A stretch of DNA of 16,955 bases from Trebonia sp036509215 (GTDB lineage Bacteria; Actinomycetota; Actinomycetes; Streptosporangiales; Streptosporangiaceae). The stretch covers positions 1 through 16,955 of the forward strand of contig DATCGA010000618.1 of assembly GCA_036509215.1 (NCBI GenBank). The letters run 5' to 3'. Below are positions 1 through 6,314 of the stretch, one piece after another (positions within the stretch are counted from its first letter, which is position 1; every line of letters starts with the position of its first letter). The notes below the pieces were generated by a model. That model worked only from the letters and a program-made list of their open reading frames with translations, did not search any database and was not told the DNA's origin. The position numbers and the translations under genes are program-made.

Positions 1-25
1 GATGTGATCGCTGATCGATCGGGGC

Positions 26-355
26 GTGAGATGGGTCGCGAGGCGGGCCGACCCGAACGTAACCGATCCGTGGGCGGTCGTCTCCGCCTACTACGGTGAC
101 ATCGAGTCGGGCGACTACGCGGGCGCGTGGGCGCTGCTCGACTCGGGGATGACCACCGGCCAGACCTACCAGCAGTTCGTTGACGGCTTCGCCTGCACCG
201 GATCGCAGTCGCTGAGCGAGAACTGGTCGTCGGGCGATGAGGTCAACTTCGACCTGGCCGCGACCGACAACTGCACCGGCGCGGTGCAGAACTTCTCCGG
301 GACCGACACCGTCCAGGGCGGTCTGATCGTCGCCGCCGACGTCAGCCAGGACTAG
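26..355 (+). CDS. NTF2-like domain protein, probably an N-terminally truncated remnant
   Basis: A 109-residue frame with a GTG start and no convincing ribosome binding site. An in-frame stop lies at 5-7, so the frame cannot extend left as it stands. From about residue 14 the protein reads like the C-terminal NTF2-like domain found on actinobacterial lipoproteins and Ser/Thr kinases: a DPWAVVSAYYGDIESGDY opening, then AWALLD, and alternating strands ending in a GGLIVAADV strand. Two cysteines (in FACTG and DNCTG) would suit an exported disulfide-bonded domain, yet there is no signal peptide or membrane segment. Its stop codon directly abuts the nadK stop on the other strand. The domain assignment is from pattern memory. 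That it is a fragment of a longer exported protein is inference. It could instead be a small cytosolic protein. Confidence 0.5.
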   Translation: MRWVARRADPNVTDPWAVVSAYYGDIESGDYAGAWALLDSGMTTGQTYQQFVDGFACTGSQSLSENWSSGDEVNFDLAATDNCTGAVQNFSGTDTVQGGLIVAADVSQD

Positions 356-1285
356 CTAGCTGCCGCGGCCGCGCCAGCCCTTGACCGGAAGGCCGAACTT
401 GGCCACCAGCCGACCGGTGAACTCGCCCGCCGGGTCGCCGTGCACCCGGGCGAGCAGCACCGGCAGGGCGCCCCGGCGGACCTCGATCCGCGCGCCCGGC
501 GGCAGCCTGAGCTTGCGGCGGCCGTCGCACCAGATGACCGCGTGGTCGGCCTCGTGACCGCCCGCGTCGCCGCGTCCGTCCACCAGCTCGACCGCGATGA
601 CCGAACGGGGCGACACCACGATCGGCCGGGCGAACAGCGCGTGCGCGGCCAGCGGCACCATCAGCAGCGCCTCCACCTCGGGCCAGACCACCGGGCCGCC
701 GGCCGAGAACGCGTACGCGGTCGAGCCGGTCGGCGTCGCGCAGACCACGCCGTCGCAGCCCCAGCGCGACAGCGGGCGGCCGTCGACCTCTACGATGACC
801 TCGATGACCCGCTCCCGGGCGGCCTTCTCAACCGACACCTCGTTGAGTGCCCACCCCCGGGCGAACTCGGCACCGTCGCACGAGACCACCGCCTCGAGGG
901 TCATCCGCTCCTCGACCCGGTACTCGCCCGCTATCAGCCGGTCCACGGTCTCGGTCAGCCCGTCCGGCTCGGCCTCGGCCAGGAAGCCCACGTGACCCAG
1001 GTTGACGCCGATCAGCGGGGTGCCGGCCGGCCGGGCGAGCTCGGCCGCGCGCAGCAGCGACCCGTCGCCGCCGAGCACGATGACAAGCTCCGCGCCCTCC
1101 GCCGCGGCCGGGCCGGCCGGCAGCACGGAGGCGCCCGAGCAGGCGAGCGCGGGCGCTTCCTCCTCCGTCACCCGGACCGCGATGCCCGCCGCGGTGAGCT
1201 GGTTGATGGCCTGTCGCGCACTGCTCAGCGCATTCTCCCGGCCGGTGTGCGCGAGCACCAGCATCGTCCGCTTGGATTCACCCAT
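356..1285 (-). CDS. nadK: NAD kinase
   Basis: ATP-dependent NAD kinase that phosphorylates NAD to NADP in the cytosol, 309 residues, normal for actinobacteria. Seen in the sequence: the GGDG nucleotide motif at residues 72-75 with catalytic Asp74, the NE motif (LNEVSVEK) at about 147-154, and the glycine-rich block ATPTGSTAYAFSAGGP at about 183-198. The ATG at 1285 is chosen because an AAGGTAAG Shine-Dalgarno sequence ends 9 bases before it. A TTG at 1294 would sit directly on that site. The gene follows tlyA on the same strand with a gap of about 32 bp, so it is probably the last gene of that operon. In M. tuberculosis the order is tlyA-nadK-recN (Rv1694-Rv1696); here recN does not follow. 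Confidence 0.96.
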   Translation of the reverse strand: MGESKRTMLVLAHTGRENALSSARQAINQLTAAGIAVRVTEEEAPALACSGASVLPAGPAAAEGAELVIVLGGDGSLLRAAELARPAGTPLIGVNLGHVGFLAEAEPDGLTETVDRLIAGEYRVEERMTLEAVVSCDGAEFARGWALNEVSVEKAARERVIEVIVEVDGRPLSRWGCDGVVCATPTGSTAYAFSAGGPVVWPEVEALLMVPLAAHALFARPIVVSPRSVIAVELVDGRGDAGGHEADHAVIWCDGRRKLRLPPGARIEVRRGALPVLLARVHGDPAGEFTGRLVAKFGLPVKGWRGRGS

Positions 1286-1317
1286 CGTGAGCAACTTACC
1301 TTGCCGTGCGCGCGGGT

Positions 1318-2124
1318 TTACTGGGGGCCGGACTCGATTGCGTCCTGCAGGGCGCTCTCGTCCAGCGCGGGCGCGCCGGCCCGGAACCAGACGAAGTACT
1401 CCACGTTGCCCGCCGGGCCGGGCAGCGGGCTGGCGGTCACGCCGAGCACGCCGAGGCCAAGCGTGGCTGCCGCCGCCGCGACGGTCCGCACCGCGCCCGC
1501 CCGGTCCTCCTGCGAACGGACGACCCCACCAGGGACCCGGCCCTTGCCCACCTCGAACTGCGGCTTCACCATCAGCGCGAAGTCGGCGTCGGGGGCGGCG
1601 CAGGCCACCAGCGCGGGCAGCACCTTGGTTAGCGAGATGAACGACAGGTCGGCCACCACGACCTGCGGCGGTGGCGCGACCTGGGCCGGCTCGAGCGCGC
1701 GGACGTTGACCCGGTCGAGCACGGTCACCCGCTCGTCGGTCTGCAGCGGCCAGGCGAGCTGGCCGTAGCCCACGTCCGCCGCCACCACCTGGGCCGCGCC
1801 CGCCCGCAGGAGCACGTCGGTGAACCCGCCGGTCGACGCGCCCGCGTCCAGGCAGCGCTTGCCCGCCACCGACAGCCCGGCGAACACCCCGAGCGCCCCC
1901 GCCAGCTTGTGCCCGCCGCGCGAGACGTACTTGGCGTCGCCGTCGGCATCGCCGTCCCCGGTCACCGTGACCGGCGTGTCCTTGGTCACCTGGGTGGCCG
2001 ACTTGGACGCGGTCTGGCCGGAGACCGCGACCCGGCCCGCCGCGATCAGCTCCGCCGCCTGCTCCCGCGACCGGGCGAGACCCCGCCTGACCAGCTCCGA
2101 GTCGAGCCTGGCCCTAGCCGGCAT
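1318..2124 (-). CDS. tlyA: TlyA-family rRNA 2'-O-methyltransferase
   Basis: SAM-dependent ribose 2'-O-methyltransferase of the TlyA family, 268 residues. Family members methylate cytidines in 16S and/or 23S rRNA, and loss in mycobacteria gives capreomycin resistance. An N-terminal S4 RNA-binding domain (about residues 5-55, ARLDSELVRRGLARSREQA) precedes an FtsJ-like Rossmann fold with SAM motif LDAGASTGGFTD at 92-103. The K-D-K-E tetrad is visible as Lys73 (GGHKL), Asp159 (VADLSF), Lys187 (MVKPQF) and Glu242 (NVEYF). The ATG at 2124 is chosen because the S4 domain starts directly after it. The frame is open further upstream, but that part reads as a shadow of the small gene before it. The start overlaps the upstream stop by 11 bases, which suggests translational coupling. 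Confidence 0.95.
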   Translation of the reverse strand: MPARARLDSELVRRGLARSREQAAELIAAGRVAVSGQTASKSATQVTKDTPVTVTGDGDADGDAKYVSRGGHKLAGALGVFAGLSVAGKRCLDAGASTGGFTDVLLRAGAAQVVAADVGYGQLAWPLQTDERVTVLDRVNVRALEPAQVAPPPQVVVADLSFISLTKVLPALVACAAPDADFALMVKPQFEVGKGRVPGGVVRSQEDRAGAVRTVAAAAATLGLGVLGVTASPLPGPAGNVEYFVWFRAGAPALDESALQDAIESGPQ

Positions 2125-2392
2125 AGCGCGGCCTGGATCCGCCGAGCTCGCCCTGCTCGCCTCGTCGGCCGGGCTCGCCTGGCCTTGCGGGGCTGCCGGG
2201 GGCGCCCTGGGCCGGGCGGCCCGCGTCGCCGAGCTCGCCGAGGATCTCGCGCAGCCGGCCGTGCACCTCTTCGAGGACCGCGGGCCGCTCGTCGAGGTCG
2301 ATCTGGTCGAGGTCGGAAAGCCCTTCGACGGCCTGGTCGACCCGGGCGTCGCCGGTGGGGGCGAGCGCCGGCCGAGTCCGTTCTTCGTCCAT
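2114..2392 (-). CDS. Small acidic conserved protein upstream of tlyA
   Basis: A 92-residue protein whose first half has the pattern of the small protein encoded just before tlyA in many actinobacteria (compare Rv1693 in M. tuberculosis by position): a PTGDARVDQAVEGLSDLD segment, then ERPAVLEEVHGRLREILGELG, which reads as two amphipathic helices. The second half is a low-complexity Gly/Pro/Arg tail. No enzymatic motif or membrane segment is seen and no function is known to me. A strong purine-rich Shine-Dalgarno sequence (AGGGGAAGGG) lies just before the ATG. It is the first gene of the tlyA-nadK operon and overlaps tlyA by 11 bases, so its translation probably feeds ribosomes into tlyA. Confidence 0.85.
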   Translation of the reverse strand: MDEERTRPALAPTGDARVDQAVEGLSDLDQIDLDERPAVLEEVHGRLREILGELGDAGRPAQGAPGSPARPGEPGRRGEQGELGGSRPRYAG

Positions 2393-2444
2393 CTTTTTCC
2401 CTTCCCCTTGGCTCCGGATAACCAGCGCGGTCCCCGCAGTGCGC

Positions 2445-2450
2445 TAATCT
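2445..2450 (+). promoter_or_regulatory. Putative -10 box (TAATCT) for the SCP2 gene
   Basis: TAATCT fits the actinobacterial TANNNT -10 pattern and lies in the 98-bp divergent gap between the small-protein gene and the SCP2 gene. No good -35 hexamer is visible at 17-18 bp. A GTG five bases downstream opens a six-codon frame (2456-2476) before the real gene. Confidence 0.4.
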
Positions 2451-2490
2451 CCCGCGTGAACGGTACCGCCGATTGACGAGCGAGGCGCAC

Positions 2491-2832
2491 ATGAACTCGG
2501 CCGAAGAGTGCCGCGAGGCACTGCAGAAGCTAGCGGGCAGGCTGTCCGAGCTCAGCCCGGCCGACCGGGAGCAGTATTTCGGCAACCGCTCGATCAGCGT
2601 CACCATCCCCGACCTCGGCCTCACCTACGCGACCAAGCTCGGGACCGGCGACGATCCGGTCCACGAGGTGATGCCCGGCGACCCGCCGGCCGATATCCGG
2701 CTGACCGCCAACAGCGCTGAGGTGGTCGCGCTGGCCCAGCAGCCGATGAACATCGCCCGCAGCTGGATGACCGGCAAGATCAAGATCGAGGCCTCGATGA
2801 AGGACCTGTTCCGCCTCCGTCGCCTGCTCTAG
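2491..2832 (+). CDS. SCP2 sterol-binding domain protein
   Basis: A 113-residue single-domain protein of the SCP2 (sterol carrier protein 2) fold, which binds lipid or acyl ligands in a hydrophobic tunnel. Typical features are the central strands SISVTIPDLGLTYATKL, a TANSAEVVALAQ helix, and the C-terminal ARSWMTGKIKIEASMKDLFRLRRLL, which matches the usual 'tGKikveGslkdllrL' ending. The ligand is not known. The ATG at 2491 has a GAGG Shine-Dalgarno five bases upstream; a TTG at 2473 is less likely. It diverges from the tlyA operon. From memory an SCP2 gene also neighbours tlyA in Streptomyces, which would make this a conserved neighbourhood. Confidence 0.87.
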   Translation: MNSAEECREALQKLAGRLSELSPADREQYFGNRSISVTIPDLGLTYATKLGTGDDPVHEVMPGDPPADIRLTANSAEVVALAQQPMNIARSWMTGKIKIEASMKDLFRLRRLL

Positions 2833-2917
2833 TCCCGCGACGGAAGGGCGGGAACCTGCGTCGGATAGAGCCGCCCGGGTCCGTTCGAGATCATGGGTGT
2901 GATCTGCCGCGGCTGCC

Positions 2918-2937
2918 GCGCTTCTTGCTGTTATCTT
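2918..2937 (+). promoter_or_regulatory. 18-bp repeat, copy 1, containing an extended -10 promoter
   Basis: The 18 bases GCGCTTCTTGCTGTTATC (2918-2935) recur identically at 6289-6306. With the next two bases the copy ends in TG-T-TATCTT, an extended -10 element (TGN plus TANNNT) with hexamer 2932-2937. Transcription would start near 2944, upstream of the histidine phosphatase gene. No -35 match is seen, as is usual for extended -10 promoters. Confidence 0.55.
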
Positions 2938-3039
2938 GGCGCTGGTGGTGAGCCAATTGCGCTGGGGTGGGGTGGGCGGCGCTGGAGGCCACCGATGACC
3001 TGGGGCGACGGAGAGAGAGCGGCCTGCGATGATGGCTCT

Positions 3040-3678
3040 ATGGGAGAGCTGATCTTGCTGCGCCACGGGGAGACCGAGTGGTCACGGGATGGCCGGCATA
3101 CCGGGCGGACGGACATACCGCTGACCCCGAAGGGGATTTCCGGGGCGGCGGCGCTGGCGCCGATGGTGGAGCGGCGGGTGGCCGGGCAGCCGATCGTCGC
3201 GGTGTTCACCAGCCCGGCCCAGCGCGCGGTAAAGACGGCGGAGCTGGCCGGGCTTGGCAGCCCGGGCGTCCCTGGCTTCGACGGCGGGCCGGCGCCCAAG
3301 CAGGACCCGGACCTGTGGGAATGGGACTACGGCGGCTACGAGGGCATCACCACGGCGGAGATCCAGCGCAAGCGGCCCGGCTGGTTCCTGTGGCGGGACG
3401 GGGTCATCCCCGGCGACGCGCAGCACCCCGGGGAGAGCGCGGCGCAGGTCGGCGAGCGGGTCGACCGGGTGCTCAAGCGGGCGGCGGCGCTGCTGCCGGA
3501 AGGCGATGTCGTCCTGGTCGCGCACGGCCATGTGCTGCGGGTGCTGACCGCCCGCTGGCTCGGCCTGACGCCCGAGGGCGGCCGACTGTTCAGGCTCGAC
3601 ACCGGCACCGTCAGCACCCTGGGCGCTGAACACGACGAGCCGGTGGTGCTGACCTGGAACGTTCCCCCGAGCTCCTAA
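3040..3678 (+). CDS. Histidine phosphatase (phosphoglycerate mutase-like)
   Basis: A 212-residue histidine phosphatase superfamily protein. The phosphohistidine motif LLRHGETEW (His9) lies at the N-terminus, the acid-base region is WEWDYGGYEG, and the second catalytic histidine is in LVAHGHVLRVL. These proteins dephosphorylate small phosphoesters through a phosphohistidine intermediate; the substrate cannot be read from sequence. The start at 3040 fits the family, whose members begin a few residues before RHGE. However, a perfect GGAGG (2984-2988) lies six bases before an in-frame ATG at 2995, which would add 15 residues of poorer codon bias. The gene is preceded by the 18-bp promoter-like repeat and is convergent with cutA, with stops 11 bp apart. 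Confidence 0.9.
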   Translation: MGELILLRHGETEWSRDGRHTGRTDIPLTPKGISGAAALAPMVERRVAGQPIVAVFTSPAQRAVKTAELAGLGSPGVPGFDGGPAPKQDPDLWEWDYGGYEGITTAEIQRKRPGWFLWRDGVIPGDAQHPGESAAQVGERVDRVLKRAAALLPEGDVVLVAHGHVLRVLTARWLGLTPEGGRLFRLDTGTVSTLGAEHDEPVVLTWNVPPSS

Positions 3679-3689
3679 CAACCGCGCGC

Positions 3690-4082
3690 TCAGGGGGCGG
3701 GGGCGCGCGGGGCCGGGGCGGCGGGCACCTCGCGGCGCCGGGTTTCCTCGGTGACCCAGGTCAGGAACGAGGGGGAGCCGGCGACGAACGCGGTGGCGAG
3801 GATCTCGGGCTCGTCGTAGCTGTGCTTCTCGACCAGGAACGCGGCCAGCTCCTCGTACCGGTCGGCCGGGAGCTTGAAGAAGACGAACCACTCCTCGGCC
3901 CGCTCGATCTCGTCGTTCCACCAGTAGGTGGAGGCGACCGGGCCGGCCACCTGGCTGCACGCGGCGAGCCGCGCGGCCACCGCCGCCCGGGCCAGCTCCA
4001 TCGCCTCGGCCCGCGAGTCGGTCGTCGTCTGCACCTGCAGGTATTCGCCGACCGCGGGGCGGTCAGCACCGTTTACCGCCAT
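3690..4082 (-). CDS. cutA: CutA1-family divalent-ion tolerance protein
   Basis: A 130-residue CutA1 protein, a small trimeric ferredoxin-like fold. In E. coli cutA is linked to copper tolerance, though its molecular role is unsettled. Family signatures are LQVQTTTDSRAEAMELARAAV, AARLAACSQV, the STYWWNDEIERAEEWFVFFK strand pair and KHSYDEPEILAT followed by FLTWV. An Ala/Pro/Arg-rich tail of about 15 residues extends beyond the usual C-terminus. A TACGAT box eight bases before the ATG suggests a leaderless transcript. It is divergent from purC (44-bp gap) and convergent with the histidine phosphatase. Confidence 0.9.
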   Translation of the reverse strand: MAVNGADRPAVGEYLQVQTTTDSRAEAMELARAAVAARLAACSQVAGPVASTYWWNDEIERAEEWFVFFKLPADRYEELAAFLVEKHSYDEPEILATAFVAGSPSFLTWVTEETRRREVPAAPAPRAPAP

Positions 4083-4126
4083 GCCACCCGATCGTACGCC
4101 TGCGGTGACCGGTACGCTTGCCCGCC
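4083..4126. promoter_or_regulatory. Divergent cutA/purC promoter region with two leaderless-type -10 boxes
   Basis: Only 44 bp separate the two start codons. On the minus strand TACGAT (4096-4091) lies eight bases before the cutA ATG. On the plus strand TACGCT (4113-4118) lies eight bases before the purC ATG. Both fit TANNNT at the spacing typical of leaderless actinobacterial transcripts, and neither gene has a clear Shine-Dalgarno site. The two -35 regions must overlap the opposite promoter. Confidence 0.6.
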
Positions 4127-4948
4127 ATGGAGCTCATCCACTCAGGCAAGGTCCGCGAGGTCTACGCGGACGGCGATGACCTGCTACTAGTCGCCTCGGA
4201 CCGGGTCTCCATCTACGACGTGATCCTGCCGACGCCGGTGCCGGGCAAGGGCCGCGTGCTGACCGAGCTCTCGCTCTGGTGGTTCGACCGGCTCACTGAC
4301 ATCGTGCCCAACCACGTGATCTCCGCGACCGACGTGCCGGCCGAGTGGGCCGGCCGGGCGATCCGCTGCCAGCGGCTGGACATGGTGCCGGTCGAGTGCA
4401 TCGCCCGCGGCTACCTGTCGGGCCTCGGACTGGTCTCCTACAACGAGACCGGCGCCGTGTCGGGCGTGCCGCTCCCGGAGGGGCTGGTCGAGGCGTCGAA
4501 GCTGCCGGAGCCGGTGTTCACCCCGACCACCAAGGCGGCGGCAGGCCACGACGAGCCGATGACCTACGCCGAGGTCGTCGATCTGCTCGGAGCGCAGACG
4601 GCGGCCGAGCTCAAGCGGATCACGCTCGCGGTCTACCAGCGGGGCGCCGACCTGGCGGCCGAGCGCGGCATCATCGTGGCCGACACCAAGCTGGAGTTCG
4701 GGCTGGATAAGGACGGCGCGCTGGTCCTGGCGGACGAGGTGCTCACCCCGGACTCGTCCCGGTACTGGCCCGCCGACGGCTACCAGCCCGGGCATCCGCA
4801 GTACGCCTACGACAAGCAGTTCCTGCGCGACTGGTCGACCGAGATCGGCTGGAACCGCAAGGAGCCCGGCCCGCAGGTCCCGGCCGACGTTGTCGCCGCG
4901 GTGGCCGAACGGTACGAAGCGCTTTACGCCAAGATCACCGAGGCCTGA
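4127..4948 (+). CDS. purC: SAICAR synthetase (phosphoribosylaminoimidazole-succinocarboxamide synthase)
   Basis: Catalyses ATP-dependent joining of aspartate to CAIR to make SAICAR in purine biosynthesis, in the cytosol. The 273-residue length is within the normal range. Visible motifs are HSGKVREVY at residues 5-13, ASDRVSIYDVILPTPVPGKG at 23-42, the ARGYLSGLGLVSYNETG block at 93-109, PVFTPTTKAAAGHDE at 129-143, and IIVADTKLEFG followed by LADEVLTPDSSRYW at 182-214. The ATG at 4127 is chosen because the motif region begins directly after it and a TACGCT box sits eight bases upstream, implying a leaderless mRNA. The neighbouring genes are not purine genes. Confidence 0.96.
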   Translation: MELIHSGKVREVYADGDDLLLVASDRVSIYDVILPTPVPGKGRVLTELSLWWFDRLTDIVPNHVISATDVPAEWAGRAIRCQRLDMVPVECIARGYLSGLGLVSYNETGAVSGVPLPEGLVEASKLPEPVFTPTTKAAAGHDEPMTYAEVVDLLGAQTAAELKRITLAVYQRGADLAAERGIIVADTKLEFGLDKDGALVLADEVLTPDSSRYWPADGYQPGHPQYAYDKQFLRDWSTEIGWNRKEPGPQVPADVVAAVAERYEALYAKITEA

Positions 4949-5006
4949 CGACGGGGCGCCTGCCCGGCGGCGCGATAAATACCGCAGGCCGTGGGCGCTC
5001 AGCCGG

Positions 5007-5012
5007 TAACAT
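5007..5012 (+). promoter_or_regulatory. Putative -10 box (TAACAT) for the aminotransferase gene
   Basis: TAACAT fits TANNNT and lies 58 bp before the GTG start. No clear -35 is visible. It is followed by an 18-bp inverted repeat and then by a GGGGAGG ribosome binding site. Confidence 0.35.
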
Positions 5013-5026
5013 TCGGGCAGCGGTGC

Positions 5027-5044
5027 TCAGCACGCACGTGCTGA
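5027..5044. promoter_or_regulatory. 18-bp inverted repeat, possible operator of the aminotransferase gene
   Basis: TCAGCACGCACGTGCTGA is a perfect inverted repeat with 8-bp arms around a CA centre. The two-base centre is too short for a stable RNA hairpin loop, so a dimeric DNA-binding protein is the likelier reader. It sits between a putative -10 box (5007-5012) and the ribosome binding site (5055-5061). No known regulator is recognised. Confidence 0.45.
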
Positions 5045-5070
5045 CGTGATTGCCCGGGGAGGCGACAGCG

Positions 5071-6282
5071 GTGGTATCTCAGGCGAGCAGGCTTGCCGAC
5101 GTCCGGTACGACATTCGCGGACCGGTGCTGCGGCGAGCTCGCGAGCTTGAGGCGGCCGGCCAGGAGATCATCAAGCTGAACATCGGCAACCCCGCCCCGT
5201 TCGGCCTGTTTACACCGGACGCGGTGCTGTCGCAGGTGAAGGCGTCCATCGAGGGTTCCCAGGGGTACAGCGACGCCCGCGGCATCGCGCCCGCCCGCGA
5301 GGCCGTCGCCAGCCACTACCGGCGACGCCTCGGGGTCGTCGACGCGAGCGCCGACGACGTCTTCCTCGGCAACGGCGTCTCCGAGCTGATCGTGATGACG
5401 CTGCAGGCGCTGCTCAACCCGGGCGACGAGGTGCTCGTGCCCTCCCCCGACTACCCGCTGTGGACGGGCGCGGTCTCGCTCTGCGGGGGCCGCGCGGTGC
5501 ACTACCGGTGCGCCGAGGATCTCGACTGGAACCCCGACGTCGAGCACGTCGCCTCGCTGGTGACCGAGCGCACCCGCGCGCTGGTCATCATCAACCCGAA
5601 CAACCCGACCGGCGCGGTCTACTCGCGGGAGACCCTCGAGCAGCTGCTCGCCATCGCGCGGCGCAACAACCTGCTGGTGCTCACCGACGAGATCTACGAC
5701 CAGATCGTGTACGACGGCGCGGTGCACCACTGCGCGGCGTCCCTCGCCCCCGACATCCCCGTGTTCTCGCTCGGCGGCATGTCCAAGACGTACCGGCTGG
5801 CCGGGTTCCGCTCCGGCTGGCTGGTGGTCTGCGGGCCGAAGGCGCCGATCGCCGAGTACCTCGAGGGCCTCGAGCTGCTCGCCAACATGCGGATGTGCCC
5901 CAACGTCCCGGCCCAGCACGCCATCCCGGCCGCGCTCGACGGCGGCATCGACATCACGCCGCTGCTCGCGCCCGGCGGCCGGCTGCGGGACCAGCGGGAC
6001 CGCGCCTGGGAGCTGCTGACGGCGATACCCGGGGTGGACTGCTACCAGCCGGCCGGCGCGCTCTACCTGTTCCCCCGGCTCCACCCCGAGGTGCACAAGA
6101 TCGTCGACGACCAGCGGATGTGCATCGACCTGCTCGAGCAGCAGCACGTGCTGCTGACCCACGGAACCGGGTTCAACCTGCCGTCGAGCGACCACATCCG
6201 GGTCGTGTTCCTGGCCCCGGTGGAGACGCTGACCGAGGCGATCGGCCGCCTGGGCGAGTTCCTCGGTTCGTATCACCAGTAG
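5071..6282 (+). CDS. PLP-dependent aminotransferase, AlaA-like
   Basis: A class I/II fold-type I aminotransferase of 403 residues, most like the alanine/aspartate aminotransferase AlaA group. Seen: the substrate-side NIGNPAPFG at 37-45, the NPNNPTGA motif at 175-182, TDEIYD with Asp206 and Tyr209 contacting the cofactor, the PLP lysine Lys239 in GGMSKTYR, Arg247 for cofactor phosphate, and Arg377 in HIRVVFLAP for the substrate carboxylate. It would interconvert alanine or a related amino acid and its keto acid. The GTG at 5071 is preferred because GGGGAGG ends nine bases upstream; an in-frame TTG at 5050 lies before that site. A perfect 18-bp palindrome in the leader may be an operator. Confidence 0.92.
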   Translation: MVSQASRLADVRYDIRGPVLRRARELEAAGQEIIKLNIGNPAPFGLFTPDAVLSQVKASIEGSQGYSDARGIAPAREAVASHYRRRLGVVDASADDVFLGNGVSELIVMTLQALLNPGDEVLVPSPDYPLWTGAVSLCGGRAVHYRCAEDLDWNPDVEHVASLVTERTRALVIINPNNPTGAVYSRETLEQLLAIARRNNLLVLTDEIYDQIVYDGAVHHCAASLAPDIPVFSLGGMSKTYRLAGFRSGWLVVCGPKAPIAEYLEGLELLANMRMCPNVPAQHAIPAALDGGIDITPLLAPGGRLRDQRDRAWELLTAIPGVDCYQPAGALYLFPRLHPEVHKIVDDQRMCIDLLEQQHVLLTHGTGFNLPSSDHIRVVFLAPVETLTEAIGRLGEFLGSYHQ

Positions 6283-6288
6283 GCGCGA

Positions 6289-6308
6289 GCGCTTCTTGCT
6301 GTTATCAT
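6289..6308 (+). promoter_or_regulatory. 18-bp repeat, copy 2, containing an extended -10 promoter
   Basis: Identical over 6289-6306 to 2918-2935. Here it ends in TG-T-TATCAT, a near-consensus extended -10 with hexamer 6303-6308. The predicted transcription start, 6314-6316, coincides with the first base of a 7-bp RNA helix, so promoter and structured leader fit together. Confidence 0.6.
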
Positions 6309-6314
6309 TCGGGT

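Noticed and set aside
440..1768. A 442-codon plus-strand frame across nadK and tlyA
   Set aside because: It is antisense to two genes with clear catalytic motifs and has no protein-like pattern of its own.
2893..2995. An N-terminal extension of the histidine phosphatase starting at 2893
   Set aside because: It would run through the promoter-like repeat, encodes cysteine- and glycine-rich sequence unlike the family, and begins without a ribosome site.
4953..4974. A terminator-like GC-rich hairpin after purC
   Set aside because: The pairing needs a bulge, the GGCGCC part is self-complementary, and there is no U-tract, so it cannot be told from background GC pairing.
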